A stretch of DNA of 64,000 nucleotides, taken from CAZCSK01 sp964501265. Its GTDB lineage: Bacteria; Actinomycetota; CADDZG01; JAHWKV01. Each line of letters starts with the position of its first letter. The stretch's first letter is position 1. Location of the stretch: the NCBI GenBank assembly GCA_964501265.1, contig CAZCSK010000003.1, positions 62,001 through 126,000 on the forward strand, read 5' to 3'. The position numbers were made by a program, and so were the translations under genes. The notes beneath the pieces are model-generated. The model did not search any database. It was not told the DNA's origin and saw only the letters and a program-made list of their open reading frames with translations. Positions 1 to 9,310 of the stretch are shown here, in pieces.

Positions 1-462
1 CTCGCGTTATCGGGGCCGCTCGGAGGAGGTGACTCGGGCTCGCTTCCCGAGTTCGTAGGCAAGCAGATCGAGGAGGCCCGACGATTGGCGGAGGACAGCA
101 ACGTCAACTTGCAGGAAGTTTCGACCCCCTCCGAAGAGCCTGTCGGCAGAGTCCTTCGACAGGAGCCTGGGCCGGGCGCTGAAGTTCAGCCTGGCTTGAC
201 CGTTCGGCTTTTCGTATCCACAGGCGTCCCCCTGATCCCAGTCCCCAACGTCGTAGGCAAAAACATCGAAGACGCCAAGAAGCAACTGGAAGATGCCGGA
301 TTCAAAGCGACCGTCGTGGGCACGGTCGAGGGCGACCGCGACGGCATCGTGACCGCTCAGGATCCCCCGGGAGGAACCCCTGCCGCCAAGGACTCGACCG
401 TTGGCCTTACGATTTCCGAGGAGGGAGACGGACACGGAAAGGGGCGGGGAGGGAAGGACTGA
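1..462 (+). CDS. PASTA-domain protein, C-terminal part (5' end outside window)
   Basis: The frame is open from base 1 to the stop at 460-462, so the N-terminus is missing. The visible part holds two PASTA repeats: one from about codon 15 (LPEFVGKQIEEARRLAED) and one from about codon 80 (PVPNVVGKNIEDAKKQLEDA). Each ends in the usual D/E-PxPG-type turn (QEPGPGAEV, QDPPGGTP). A charged Gly/Lys tail follows. PASTA repeats bind muropeptides or nascent peptidoglycan and usually form the extracellular end of PknB-type Ser/Thr kinases or of penicillin-binding proteins. No kinase or transpeptidase domain is visible, so which parent protein this is cannot be decided. The gene converges on ilvE with a 1-nt gap. 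Confidence 0.85.
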   Translation, partial: LALSGPLGGGDSGSLPEFVGKQIEEARRLAEDSNVNLQEVSTPSEEPVGRVLRQEPGPGAEVQPGLTVRLFVSTGVPLIPVPNVVGKNIEDAKKQLEDAGFKATVVGTVEGDRDGIVTAQDPPGGTPAAKDSTVGLTISEEGDGHGKGRGGKD

Positions 463-463
463 C

Positions 464-1387
464 TCAACTGGTCAGGACGTACTCGTTCCAATCGGAGTAC
501 TTCTCGACCTCGCCCCGCACGCTTGCGAAGAAAATCTCTTGGATTTTCTTGGTCACCGCGCCTGGGTCCCCAAGATCGCGCTCGTCCACCGAGCGGATGG
601 GCACCAGTTCGGCCGCGGTCCCGGTCATGAAAGCCTCATCGGCAGTGTAGAGGTCGGTGCGAACCAGGTTGGTCTCATGCACTCCAATGCCGAGGTCGCG
701 AGCAATCGTCATGATCGAATCTCTCGTTATGCCGCCGAGCGGCCCCGCAGACAAAGGCGGGGTTAACAAAACCCCGTCGCGGACCACAAAGACGTTTTCC
801 CCCGTCGCATCCGCGATGTACCCCTCCGAGTTGAGCATGATCGCCTCGTCGTAGCCACTCTTGATGGCTTCGACTTTGGCGAGGCCCGAGTTCAAGTACT
901 GTCCGGTGGCCTTCGCGGCGGGCGGAAGGTTGTTGTGGTCGTAACGCCGCCACGAGGAGATCTTGGTTCGGACGCCCTTGGTGATGCCATCCTCTCCGAG
1001 ATACGCCCCCCATACCCAGCTGATGATCGCGACATTGACGGGCGCGACCAAGGGATTGAGCCCCATCTCGCCGTAACCGTGGTAGACGATCGGACGGATG
1101 TAACAAGATTTTAGTTCGTTAGCTCTAACTGTCTCTTTGGTCGCCTCGATGATCTGATCGACGCCGTACGGAAGGTCGATCATGTAGATCTTCGCCGAGC
1201 GCTTAAGGCGCTGGATGTGATCCGTCAATCTGAAGACGGCCGGACCCTTTTTTGTTTCGTAGGCCCTGATCCCCTCAAAAACTCCTGACCCGTAGTGCAG
1301 CGTATGGGTCAGAACATGAACTGTGGCTTTCTCCCACTCGACCAATTGGCCGTCCATCCATATGTATTTCGTTGGCGTAATTGGCAT
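464..1387 (-). CDS. ilvE: Branched-chain amino acid aminotransferase
   Basis: Class IV PLP aminotransferase of 307 aa, normal for IlvE. It interconverts Leu/Ile/Val and their 2-oxo acids with glutamate/2-oxoglutarate in the cytoplasm. The start YIWMDGQLVEWEKATVHVL and HYGSGVFEGIRAY are typical. The PLP lysine is about K159 (KATGQYLNS), and the family signature EAIMLNSEGYIADATGENVF starts near residue 181. An in-frame TTG lies two codons upstream, but the ATG at 1387 has GGGAGG eight bases in front and is the better start. A possible -10 (TACAAT) lies at 1417-1422. The gene is followed upstream on the same strand by serA, 141 nt away, so it probably has its own promoter. Confidence 0.93.
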   Translation of the reverse strand: MPITPTKYIWMDGQLVEWEKATVHVLTHTLHYGSGVFEGIRAYETKKGPAVFRLTDHIQRLKRSAKIYMIDLPYGVDQIIEATKETVRANELKSCYIRPIVYHGYGEMGLNPLVAPVNVAIISWVWGAYLGEDGITKGVRTKISSWRRYDHNNLPPAAKATGQYLNSGLAKVEAIKSGYDEAIMLNSEGYIADATGENVFVVRDGVLLTPPLSAGPLGGITRDSIMTIARDLGIGVHETNLVRTDLYTADEAFMTGTAAELVPIRSVDERDLGDPGAVTKKIQEIFFASVRGEVEKYSDWNEYVLTS

Positions 1388-1416
1388 CCTCAAATCCTCC
1401 CGGCGGTTAAGTCTTA

Positions 1417-1422
1417 ATTGTA
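1417..1422 (-). promoter_or_regulatory. Possible ilvE -10 box
   Basis: Minus strand reads TACAAT about 30 nt before the ilvE start, ahead of a strong GGGAGG ribosome site. No convincing -35 is visible. The rest of the 141-nt gap between serA and ilvE shows nothing else I can name. Confidence 0.35.
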
Positions 1423-1528
1423 GTGCTAGTAGCTAGGTTTTTTCCCGTCGCGCATGAGTGCTCGAGAGCGCGACCCCCGTCCTCCGTGGCCCGTTGCGCG
1501 GTAGAGGGTCACGCCTCCCCGTTTCGGT

Positions 1529-3115
1529 TCATCCGACGCCAAGATCGATGAACTTGGCGTCTCTCGCGCCGATCGCTTCGACGATCTGCTGCAAAACGCC
1601 GGGGGGGATGGCGTCGTCAACGGTGAGACCCATAAGCGCCTCGCCGCCGATGTTCTCGCGGCTCACTTGCATGCTGGCTATGTTGATGCCTCCCTCCCCC
1701 AAAACCGATCCAACCTTCCCGATGACTCCGGGGCGGTCCTGATAGCGAAGGAAGCACATCAGCCGCTCGGGTGGCATATCGATGGTGTAGTCGTAGATGC
1801 CCACGATGCGCTCTGCGTCTTTTTTGCCCACTAAAGATCCTGCAACCGTGATGGTCCCCGCATCGGACTCGCCTCGAAGCATTATCACGTTGACGTAGTC
1901 GTGCGACCCCGCCGACTTGGTCTCTTTGACTTCTATGCCGCGCTCGGCCGCGACCAAAGGCGCATTCACATACGTGACCGGCTCATGCACGACCGACGAG
2001 AACAGACCTTTAAGACCGGCCAGTGTGAGGATGCGCGTGTCCTGCTCGGCCACCGTGCCCTGAAACTCAAAGTGGACGGAGTGCAGCGGCCCTTCCGCGA
2101 TGCCGGTCAAGATTTTGCCCAGCTTCTCCGTCAGCGGAATGAACGGCCGCAGCATTTCGACGAATTGCGCTCCGCCCTCGATGTTCACCGCGTAAGGGGC
2201 GAACTCACCTCGGAGCGCCAGCAGAACCTGCTCGGCTATCGATGCTCCGGCTTTGACTTGAGCCTCCTCAGTTGATCCCCCCAGGTGAGGTGTGACGATT
2301 ATCGACGGATGGTCAAAAAACGCGTGTCGTCCGGGGGGTTCGGTATCGAACACGTCGACCGCCGCTCCGGCCACTCGCCCACTGCGGACTGCCTCGAGCA
2401 ATGCATCTTCATCAACGATGCCGCCGCGCGCAGTGTTCACGATGCGCACTCCTTGCTTCATGAGCGCGAACTGGTCGGGCCCGATCATGGCCTTGGTCTC
2501 GGGATTGCGCGGTACGTGGATCGCGATGAAATCCGCCTGCCGGCAAAGGTCGTCGACAGAGCCAACCAGGTCGATCCCCAGTTGCGAGGCCCTCGCCTTC
2601 GACACATAAGGATCGCGGGCGATGATTCTCATCCCGAAAGCCGAGGCCCGCTGGGCGACGAGTATGCCGACGCGCCCCAGACCCAGGACCCCAAGGGTTT
2701 TGCCGTGCAACTCCACACCGGTGAAGCGGGTGCGTTCCCATTGCCCAGCCCGCGTCGACGCGTCTGCCGCCGGGAGGTGCCGCACCATCGCAAGAAGAAG
2801 AGCCATGGTGTGCTCGGCGTTCGATAGCGAGTTGCTCTGAGGGGCGTTAACGACCAGCACTCCCTTGCGAGTTGCAGCGTCGACATCGATGTTGTCGAAA
2901 CCGGTTCCGGCGCGCCCAATCACTTTGAGGCTCGTCCCGCGCTCGATCACTTCCTTGTCGATCTTGGTCGCGGATCTCACGATCACGGCGTCGTAATCGC
3001 CGATGACGCCCAGCAGAGCGTCTCGATCAAGATCGAGGCGCACAACGACCTCAGTGACCTTCCGAAGAATTTCGATTCCTTCATCGGCCAGCGGTTCGGC
3101 GACCAGAACCTTCAT
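1529..3115 (-). CDS. serA: D-3-phosphoglycerate dehydrogenase, type 1 (ASB + ACT domains)
   Basis: First committed enzyme of serine synthesis: it oxidises 3-phosphoglycerate to 3-phosphohydroxypyruvate with NAD+. At 528 aa it matches the long actinobacterial form. It has a catalytic and Rossmann part (GLGRVG about 145-150; NTARGGIVDED carrying the catalytic Arg; DVFDTEPP with the Glu; VTPHLGGST with the His), then an intervening regulatory domain (about 320-450) and a C-terminal ACT domain (CFLRYQDRPGVIGKVGSVLG onward) that normally mediates serine feedback. Two consecutive ATG codons (3118, 3115) are possible starts, and neither has a strong SD. It lies 61 nt behind the class V aminotransferase gene, which may act in the same pathway. 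Confidence 0.95.
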   Translation of the reverse strand: MKVLVAEPLADEGIEILRKVTEVVVRLDLDRDALLGVIGDYDAVIVRSATKIDKEVIERGTSLKVIGRAGTGFDNIDVDAATRKGVLVVNAPQSNSLSNAEHTMALLLAMVRHLPAADASTRAGQWERTRFTGVELHGKTLGVLGLGRVGILVAQRASAFGMRIIARDPYVSKARASQLGIDLVGSVDDLCRQADFIAIHVPRNPETKAMIGPDQFALMKQGVRIVNTARGGIVDEDALLEAVRSGRVAGAAVDVFDTEPPGRHAFFDHPSIIVTPHLGGSTEEAQVKAGASIAEQVLLALRGEFAPYAVNIEGGAQFVEMLRPFIPLTEKLGKILTGIAEGPLHSVHFEFQGTVAEQDTRILTLAGLKGLFSSVVHEPVTYVNAPLVAAERGIEVKETKSAGSHDYVNVIMLRGESDAGTITVAGSLVGKKDAERIVGIYDYTIDMPPERLMCFLRYQDRPGVIGKVGSVLGEGGINIASMQVSRENIGGEALMGLTVDDAIPPGVLQQIVEAIGARDAKFIDLGVG

Positions 3116-3128
3116 CATCTAAGTTTCT

Positions 3129-3194
3129 GGGGGTTCGCAGCTTCTGGCGGGCACACGTCGTACCACTGGGCCGCTGCTACCCCCCAGACCCCCC
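3129..3194. repeat. Dispersed GC-rich repeat, copy 1
   Basis: A roughly 66-bp element beginning GGGGGTTCGCAGCTTCTGGC and ending GCTGCTACCCCCC plus a second C-run. The reverse complement of a segment inside hemD (about 41757-41823) has the same order of blocks: G-run, TTCGCA, CTTCTGGCG, a variable core, GCTGCTACCCCCC, C-run. Here it fills the gap in front of serA and supplies the last codons and stop of the upstream aminotransferase (SGGSGG-stop). Confidence 0.7.
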
Positions 3195-4340
3195 GCTGAA
3201 AACTTCCTGAGCGGCGGCCACCGCTGCGCCGAACTTCACCGCGTATCCGAGTTCTGCAAGAACCATCTCGAGCGCCGCGAAGAACCGGAGGATGTCGCCT
3301 TCCTCGAACCAACCCAGATGTCCGATTCGGAACACTTGCCCAGCCAGAGGACCTTGGCCCGGAGCGACGACGATGCCGTGCTTCGAACGAAGAGCCCCAA
3401 CGACTTGTGAGTCAGTAATACCTTCCGGCGCCCGCACCGTCGTTACGACAACTGCCCGCTCTCGGTCTTCCCCAATAGTGTCGAGACCGAGGGCCTCGAT
3501 TCCCGTCTTTACCGCCTTGGCGAGCCGAACGTGTCGCTTGAGAATCGCGTCACGACCTTCCTCGCGCGCTGCTCGGAATGACGCTGCGAGCCCCGCCATC
3601 ACCGACACTGCCGGCGTCCATGGGCTCTCGGGGTCTTTGCGTTCGAGGGCCTCCTTGTGGGGCATCCAGTCCCAGTAAAAACGCGGGGCCTTCGCCTGTT
3701 TGTATGCGTCCCAGCCGCGCGGTCCCACCGCCAGGAAAGCGACACCAGGACTCGCGCCGAGCGCTTTCTGCGAACCTCCGATGCAAACGTCTATCCCCCA
3801 GTCGTCCATTCGAATGTCGATAGCGCCAGCGCTGGAGATCGCATCGAGGACAAACAGTCTTTCCCGCTTACGCACCTCGCGAGCAATTGGTTCCACGTCG
3901 TTCACAACACCGGTCGAGGTCTCCGAGTGCTGAATGAAAACAACTTTTATGTCCGCGTCGGCGTCGAGCGCTTTAGCTACATCCACCGCTTTTGCGACTT
4001 GGCCCCATTCGTAATCTATCGACGAAACATCACAACCGAAGCGATTGCACATCGTTTTGAATCGCTCGCCGAAGTAACCGACGGAAACAACTAAAACCTT
4101 GTCTCCGGGCGACGTAACGTTGGCGACCGCTGATTCCATGCCTCCGCTGCCCGATGAGGTATGCACGATGACATCGGCTTTGGTGTCCAGTAGCCAGCGG
4201 ACGCCTTCAACGACCTCGGTCAAGATCTTCCCGTAGCCCGGCCCCCGATGATAAACAAGCGGCGCGGCCTGCGCTTCCAGGACGAAATGGGGAACGGGCG
4301 TGGGGCCGGGGGTCATTAGAATCTCAGGTCGATTGGGCAA
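3177..4340 (-). CDS. Class V aminotransferase (serine/alanine-glyoxylate type)
   Basis: PLP enzyme of 387 aa in the alanine-glyoxylate / serine-pyruvate aminotransferase family. The opening MTPGPTPVP and the Schiff-base region CIGGSQKALGASPGVAF (K about 192) are diagnostic. Its position directly upstream of serA suggests a role in serine/glyoxylate metabolism, possibly standing in for phosphoserine aminotransferase, but the substrate is an inference. The start is TTG at 4340, supported by GAGGAG six bases upstream; there is no better ATG. The last six codons lie in a dispersed GC-rich repeat, so the natural C-terminus was probably altered by it. Confidence 0.85.
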   Translation of the reverse strand: MPNRPEILMTPGPTPVPHFVLEAQAAPLVYHRGPGYGKILTEVVEGVRWLLDTKADVIVHTSSGSGGMESAVANVTSPGDKVLVVSVGYFGERFKTMCNRFGCDVSSIDYEWGQVAKAVDVAKALDADADIKVVFIQHSETSTGVVNDVEPIAREVRKRERLFVLDAISSAGAIDIRMDDWGIDVCIGGSQKALGASPGVAFLAVGPRGWDAYKQAKAPRFYWDWMPHKEALERKDPESPWTPAVSVMAGLAASFRAAREEGRDAILKRHVRLAKAVKTGIEALGLDTIGEDRERAVVVTTVRAPEGITDSQVVGALRSKHGIVVAPGQGPLAGQVFRIGHLGWFEEGDILRFFAALEMVLAELGYAVKFGAAVAAAQEVFSGGSGG

Positions 4341-4558
4341 TTAAATCTCCTCAAGAGGTTGGATTGAATTCAGTTTATCCGACGCAGCCGATGATCCTGA
4401 TAGGCGATGTGGTTTTCCCCTTGGCGAGCGTACCTAGTTTCAGGAAGCATGCCCTGAGCCTCCACCATCTCCCCGGGGGCCGGTCAAATCCTGTTTGCAG
4501 ATAGCCTTAGGTTCACGTTGTGACATTCGGGTTCTTTTGCGACGAGGAGGTAAGCAAA

Positions 4559-5530
4559 ATGGAGCATGTCAATCTCGGGAGAACGGCCCTCAAGGTGAGC
4601 AAGTTGTGTCTAGGCACTATGAACTTCGGCCCCCAAACGACGGAAGCAGACTCTTTCAAGGTAATGGATCGCGCCCTTGATCTAGAAATCAATTTCTTCG
4701 ACACCGCCAATGTCTATGGATGGAAGATCGGCGAGGGAGTGACAGAGCAGATCGTAGGCAATTGGTTTGCGAAGGGAGAGGGGAGACGCGAAAAGGTCGT
4801 GCTGGCGACAAAGGTTTTCGGGCGCATGGGCGAATGGCCGAACGACTCTCGCTTGTCTGCGCGCCACATTCGCAAAGCCTGCGATGAGAGTCTTACGCGG
4901 CTTCAAACCGATCACATCGATCTGTACCAAATGCATCACATAGATAGGGAGGCTCCCTGGGAGGAAGTTTGGCAAGCCATGGAGATCCTGATCCAGCAGG
5001 GGAAGGTCATCTATGTGGGGAGCAGCAACTTTGCCGGATGGCACATCGCCCGCGCCAATGAGGCCGCGGCCAGTCGTCACTTCCTCGGCCTTGTCAGTGA
5101 ACAGTGTCTTTACAACTTGAACGCACGCATGGTCGAGATGGAGGTTCTGCCCGCTTGCGCGACCTACGGCTTGGGCGTGCTGCCTTGGAGTCCCCTATCA
5201 GGAGGCCTTTTGGGCGGGATTGTTGGCAAGGAGGCCTCCGGGCGCAGGGCTTCCGAGGGTATGCAGAAACAGCTCGAAAAGAACCGCTCAAAGATCGAAT
5301 CCTACGAGAAACTCTGCGCTGATATCGGCGAGAGTCCCGCCGATGTCGCACTCGCCTGGCTCCTTAGTCGACCTGAAGTGACATCGCCGATCATCGGACC
5401 CCGAACGATGGAACAACTAGATGGTGCTACCCGAGCGCTCGAAATAAAACTTAACGACGAGACGCTCAAGGCGCTGGATGAGATCTTCCCTGGGCCTGGC
5501 GGTCCAGCACCGGAGGCATTCGCCTGGTAG
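4559..5530 (+). CDS. Aldo/keto reductase
   Basis: NADPH-dependent oxidoreductase of 323 aa with a TIM-barrel AKR fold. The catalytic tetrad is recognisable: D48 (FFDTANVYG), Y53, K85 (VVLATKVFG) and H126/127 (DLYQMHHID). GTMNFG near residue 19 and SNFAGWHIARA are typical of the YajO/AKR11-like branch, which reduces small aldehydes or sugars. The frame extends 13 codons upstream through a GTG, but the ATG at 4559 has GAGGAGG eight bases in front. The 218-nt gap before it separates it from the divergent aminotransferase. No operon partner is evident; it converges on the SIS gene with a 13-nt gap. Confidence 0.9.
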   Translation: MEHVNLGRTALKVSKLCLGTMNFGPQTTEADSFKVMDRALDLEINFFDTANVYGWKIGEGVTEQIVGNWFAKGEGRREKVVLATKVFGRMGEWPNDSRLSARHIRKACDESLTRLQTDHIDLYQMHHIDREAPWEEVWQAMEILIQQGKVIYVGSSNFAGWHIARANEAAASRHFLGLVSEQCLYNLNARMVEMEVLPACATYGLGVLPWSPLSGGLLGGIVGKEASGRRASEGMQKQLEKNRSKIESYEKLCADIGESPADVALAWLLSRPEVTSPIIGPRTMEQLDGATRALEIKLNDETLKALDEIFPGPGGPAPEAFAW

Positions 5531-5543
5531 GTGCTGGGAAGCC

Positions 5544-6518
5544 CTAACGGGTCCTGGTCACCTTGGATAAGCCGCGGTCGGCGTCGGGATTCTCACCCAA
5601 TTGCAGGGCCCACTCAAGGACGACTCTCTGGCCGACGACAAGACGAAGGATCGCGTCCATCGACGGATCTCCTAGAGGGCGCGTAACGACGTCGAAGTCA
5701 TCGTCGGGTCCAACAGTGACGACCCCGCGTCCTGCGAGCAGGAATTCGAGGTTGGGGTCATCTGGGTCAATAAATGCCAGAGAAGATGCGGTCGCGGCCG
5801 TCGGTCCGTGTAGGAATTCAACGACAGGCTCGGCGGAAACTAAGCGGCCGGCCATCTCGGCGAATTTGAGTGCAATCTCATCGGCGATCCACTCGGCCGC
5901 AAACCCTGAGCAGATCACCGATTCCGGTGGCCCTTGATTCAAGGCGCCCGAAACATCCATTTTCGTGATTGTCCATTCGACTTCGCTGCAAAGGTTCGCA
6001 ACAAGGTCCGCATCGAGAGGCTGGGCGATCGCACGGAGAAGAAGTGCCGCCGCGGTTAAAGACTTAGTCGCAGCGACCACGCGCTCCGATCCTGCATCGC
6101 ACGTAAGCTCGATCGTCGCAAGAGCTCCAAGACGAGAACCCGGCTGGTTTGTAATCGATATGACGGGAAGCCCTCGCTCCCGCGCTTTCGAGACTGCCTG
6201 CACCAGAGCGGGAGTCTCGCCCGACTGCGACAGGGCGATTACGACTTGACCGGCGACGAGAGCCGGCATAGGCACGGCAGCTCCGGGGGCAGGCAGTACC
6301 GTAGCCGGGACGCCTGCAAGGATCTCAAGGGCGGCTCCTCCGTATCCGGCAACATGCCTGCTCGAGCCGACTGCGAGCAGCCTGACAAGGTCAGCCTCGG
6401 CAACTAAAGCGTGGGCCTGCTCCAACAGGTCCGCGTTCTGATCGATTACCCGCGCTAAGACCGAAGGCTGTTCGGCGATGTCGGCGGCGACCCGTAAATC
6501 GGACCGCCGAAGCGTCAT
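5544..6518 (-). CDS. SIS-domain sugar-phosphate isomerase/deaminase-like protein
   Basis: 324 aa with two SIS (sugar isomerase) modules resembling the isomerase half of GlmS and AgaS/FrlB-type deglycases. The first module has LLAVGSSRHVAGYGG and the phosphate-binding Ser stretch IALSQSGETPALVQAV; VVAATKSLTAAALLLRAI is also family-like. No glutaminase domain is present, so it should act on a sugar phosphate such as an amino-sugar 6-phosphate rather than make one. The start ATG overlaps the stop of the PHP protein gene by 4 nt (ATGA), indicating translational coupling. Because nagA and an amino-sugar kinase lie in the same window and no nagB is seen, a deaminase role is a reasonable guess but not shown. 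Confidence 0.8.
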   Translation of the reverse strand: MTLRRSDLRVAADIAEQPSVLARVIDQNADLLEQAHALVAEADLVRLLAVGSSRHVAGYGGAALEILAGVPATVLPAPGAAVPMPALVAGQVVIALSQSGETPALVQAVSKARERGLPVISITNQPGSRLGALATIELTCDAGSERVVAATKSLTAAALLLRAIAQPLDADLVANLCSEVEWTITKMDVSGALNQGPPESVICSGFAAEWIADEIALKFAEMAGRLVSAEPVVEFLHGPTAATASSLAFIDPDDPNLEFLLAGRGVVTVGPDDDFDVVTRPLGDPSMDAILRLVVGQRVVLEWALQLGENPDADRGLSKVTRTR

Positions 6519-9211
6519 AGAGTGCGCGCTTTTCTCCTGTGGAGGACAAGGAGCCCTAAGAGAAGCAACAGCCCAACACTTCCACTCGCGGCGAACGTCC
6601 CAGCGAACTGTGATTCCGAATCGACCGACTCGGCCTGATCACCGGTAGAGGCGGCGATCGCGCTTGCTCCCGGCGGATCCTTAGTCTCAACGGGCAGGGC
6701 CAGATAGATCGCGGAAGTCAGCGCCGTAACGAGGACGTGGTTGCGGCAATAAGTTGTTTGGAGGCCCACTATCGAGTCGCACGTCCCTGCCCGTTGGGCG
6801 GCTGCGTCCGGCTGAAGCAGCGTAGCCCTCACCCAGCCTGGATTTGCCGGCGCTGCGAAGCGAACCTCGCCGGCAGGCAGGAGCACAGTATTGTCTTCGC
6901 TCAGAAGGGTGGCCCCATTGGCTCGTACCTGAACCATGCTGGGCCCCGGCAGTCCCGTTGCCCGAACCCGCATTGGGGTATTTGGCGGTACCGTATCGCC
7001 AATCATCGACTCATAGAGTCCGTCGCGGTTGATGTCGGCTTCGAGGAGGAGTTGCACTGCTCCCTCTGCGGGCGGGGTGACCGATATGGATGTCCGTCCC
7101 TCTTTGAGAGCTTGAAGGATTCCACCGACGCTCCGCTCTCGCGCAAAGACCCACGTCGTGGGGTTACCGGGGCCCTGGATCAGCGCAGTCGAAAGCCAGT
7201 GCGAGTCGCTTCCTCCGGTCGCTGCCACCCGATTACCGCGTTGCAACCAGCACTCCCAGTAACGGGTCGCGTCCTCGTTCGAAGTACCCCCAGGCAGCGG
7301 GGGCTGAAGTTGGTGCGATATGTTCCAAACTTCGACGGTGTCGACACGAACATCAAACCCGTACCTCCAGTGCAGGCCCGACGTGTCGGAACAGTTGGCG
7401 TCGAGCGGCGTTGCGAGACCATCGGCGGGGTGGTTGGCCTGGAAAACGCCGCCGTCGGCGCGCAGGGTGTCGGCCATGCGGTTGATGGCGGCGGCCTGCA
7501 TGTCCCCGGCGTTGTAGGCTCCGGCTACCGCCGTTCCGGAAACGAAAGACTCCCACTTGAAGCCCAGCATCTGGGCATGGCCACCGATCGAGTTCTCATA
7601 GCCCGGCACTCCGATCACTCCGTGAGTGCCGAATCCCGGATCGTTAACCGAGTGGGCGCCACTTTCCTCGGGATGGTCGTCGCTGTGGTGATCTGTAATG
7701 GCGAGGAAGTCCAAACCGCGAGCAGATGCCTCGAGGAATCTCTCATCCACTGTTCCTGAAAGCGTCCAGAAGTCCTCCGGAGCGGTGTTGAAATCGTCCG
7801 GCGGACAGTAGGCGTCGTGGGAGTAGCAGGTGTGGATATGAAGGTCGCCTGCCAGCCATTCGCCCGCCGGCGCGCTGGGGGCAGCGATAGAAACCCAGAC
7901 CGGACTGGAGTAAGCGACGTAACGACCCGCCGCGTTCTGCACACGAATGAAGTAGTAGGGATCGGAGTAGCGGGCTTTGAGCGCAACGTCGATCGATCCA
8001 GTCCCGGACGCGACGATGCGGTTGCGCCCGGTTACGGGGTCGATGCCGCTTGTCACGACCTCGATTTGCAGGCCCGAGCGGTCGATGGTCGGGTCGGCGC
8101 TCGTAACCGATGCCCGCAGTTTCAATTTGCTGCCGTTCGGGCGTGCCAAACGCGACCCCATCAGGTTGCCGTCCACGGTAAAGTCAAGCCGGAGGTCGTT
8201 GTGGTCTCCGTCGGCCGTATTGTTAAAGTCAAAGTCTCCGGCTACGGCATAAAAGCGCCGAGCAAGCATCGCCTTACGGAGCGACGCCTCGGACCGGTCA
8301 GGGGCGAGAATAATCGTTTTCGCCCAGCGCGGCGCTCCCCAGTCGCCGTCCTCTTCCGGTTGGCCATGCAGGTCTTCTGCCCCGATCGCGCCTACATGCC
8401 AGCCTTTGTCGAGAGCGCGCACATAGTAGCCCTCAGGTGGTCCCTTGGCGCCGTATTCATTCTGACGGTTGTACATCTCGATCCCAACCATGCGGTCGTC
8501 GGCTTCGGGCACGAATCGAAAGTCTTCCCAGTCCTTCGAGGGGTCAGTTTGGGACTGCCCGGCTGCTCTTATTGCGTCCTCGACTATCTCCTTATCGCCG
8601 GGATGGTTGAAAGTGGCCAAACCATCGCTTCCGCCACCTAATTCCGGGCTATCGGTGAACCACTTCCAGAAGGTCTCCATGGTGGCCGCGTAGCCGCCAT
8701 CTGTCTTGGCGTTGGCGTCGTTCTTCGAGTAGTAGACGTTGATATGGCCGTAACGGTCAGAAGTCCATTCGAACCCGCGGATGCCGGTAAAGTCGGCGGT
8801 CGTTGCTGCTCTTGCTTGCTCAAGAGTAGCTTCCCATTTTCGTAGCGAGTCAGCAGGGTTGTGGGCACCACCCTCGGGCCCCGGACATTGCACGACCCTC
8901 ACGGGGTCGAGGCATCCATCACTAACGGTGAATGGGATATCCGTGTTGTCCGAATGCTCACTTCCTGCGAGGAAGTCGAGGCCGAAGCTCTTGCCGGAGG
9001 CGTAGTAGTCGGCCGGACGCGTGCCGGGCCACCCGTCGGAGTAGGCGCTGTGCTCGTGCATCGCTCCGATCAGTTGTTGAACTTTGACCTTAGGCGTCGA
9101 CGGTTTGCCGGCCCCCGCCGATTGAGGAAGGATGGTCAGCAACGCCAACGGGATCGCAAGGAGGGCAGTTCCCCTTTTGAAAAGTCTGGTCGGTTTGCTC
9201 GATCTATTCAT
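6515..9211 (-). CDS. Secreted two-PHP-domain phosphoesterase (CehA/McbA-like)
   Basis: Large protein of 898 aa with a signal peptide (basic start, hydrophobic 15-32, cleavage near SAGA-GKP) and a C-terminal membrane helix followed by HRRKARTL, so it is exported and probably anchored. It carries two PHP-type metal-binding halves: MHEHSAYSDGWPG at about 51 with GLDFLAGSEHSDN, and a second from about 465 (GDLHIHTCYSHDAYCPPDD, then LDFLAITDHHSDDHP). PHP domains hydrolyse phosphoester or related bonds with two or three metals. The start chosen is ATG 9211, preceded by GAAAGGA; an upstream in-frame codon is less likely. Its 5' leader is nearly identical to that of the glycerophosphodiesterase gene behind it. 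Substrate unknown. Confidence 0.82.
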   Translation of the reverse strand: MNRSSKPTRLFKRGTALLAIPLALLTILPQSAGAGKPSTPKVKVQQLIGAMHEHSAYSDGWPGTRPADYYASGKSFGLDFLAGSEHSDNTDIPFTVSDGCLDPVRVVQCPGPEGGAHNPADSLRKWEATLEQARAATTADFTGIRGFEWTSDRYGHINVYYSKNDANAKTDGGYAATMETFWKWFTDSPELGGGSDGLATFNHPGDKEIVEDAIRAAGQSQTDPSKDWEDFRFVPEADDRMVGIEMYNRQNEYGAKGPPEGYYVRALDKGWHVGAIGAEDLHGQPEEDGDWGAPRWAKTIILAPDRSEASLRKAMLARRFYAVAGDFDFNNTADGDHNDLRLDFTVDGNLMGSRLARPNGSKLKLRASVTSADPTIDRSGLQIEVVTSGIDPVTGRNRIVASGTGSIDVALKARYSDPYYFIRVQNAAGRYVAYSSPVWVSIAAPSAPAGEWLAGDLHIHTCYSHDAYCPPDDFNTAPEDFWTLSGTVDERFLEASARGLDFLAITDHHSDDHPEESGAHSVNDPGFGTHGVIGVPGYENSIGGHAQMLGFKWESFVSGTAVAGAYNAGDMQAAAINRMADTLRADGGVFQANHPADGLATPLDANCSDTSGLHWRYGFDVRVDTVEVWNISHQLQPPLPGGTSNEDATRYWECWLQRGNRVAATGGSDSHWLSTALIQGPGNPTTWVFARERSVGGILQALKEGRTSISVTPPAEGAVQLLLEADINRDGLYESMIGDTVPPNTPMRVRATGLPGPSMVQVRANGATLLSEDNTVLLPAGEVRFAAPANPGWVRATLLQPDAAAQRAGTCDSIVGLQTTYCRNHVLVTALTSAIYLALPVETKDPPGASAIAASTGDQAESVDSESQFAGTFAASGSVGLLLLLGLLVLHRRKARTL

Positions 9212-9250
9212 CCAAGTTTTCCTTTCTTTCAATGCTGCGTGCACCGATCA
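9197..9250 (-). repeat. Duplicated translation leader, copy 1 (PHP gene)
   Basis: 54 bp covering the ribosome site, start codon and first codons of the PHP gene. It matches 10481-10534 at 46 of 54 positions by direct alignment. Confidence 0.8.
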
Positions 9251-9310
9251 TCTGGTACGCACTCCGGCGCATTCGGGGAACGGAGCGTAGATGAGCGGAG
9301 CCACGGTGCG

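Noticed and set aside
1426..1620. Small minus-strand frame between ilvE and serA
   Set aside because: It overlaps the 3' end of serA, has no SD and no recognisable product.
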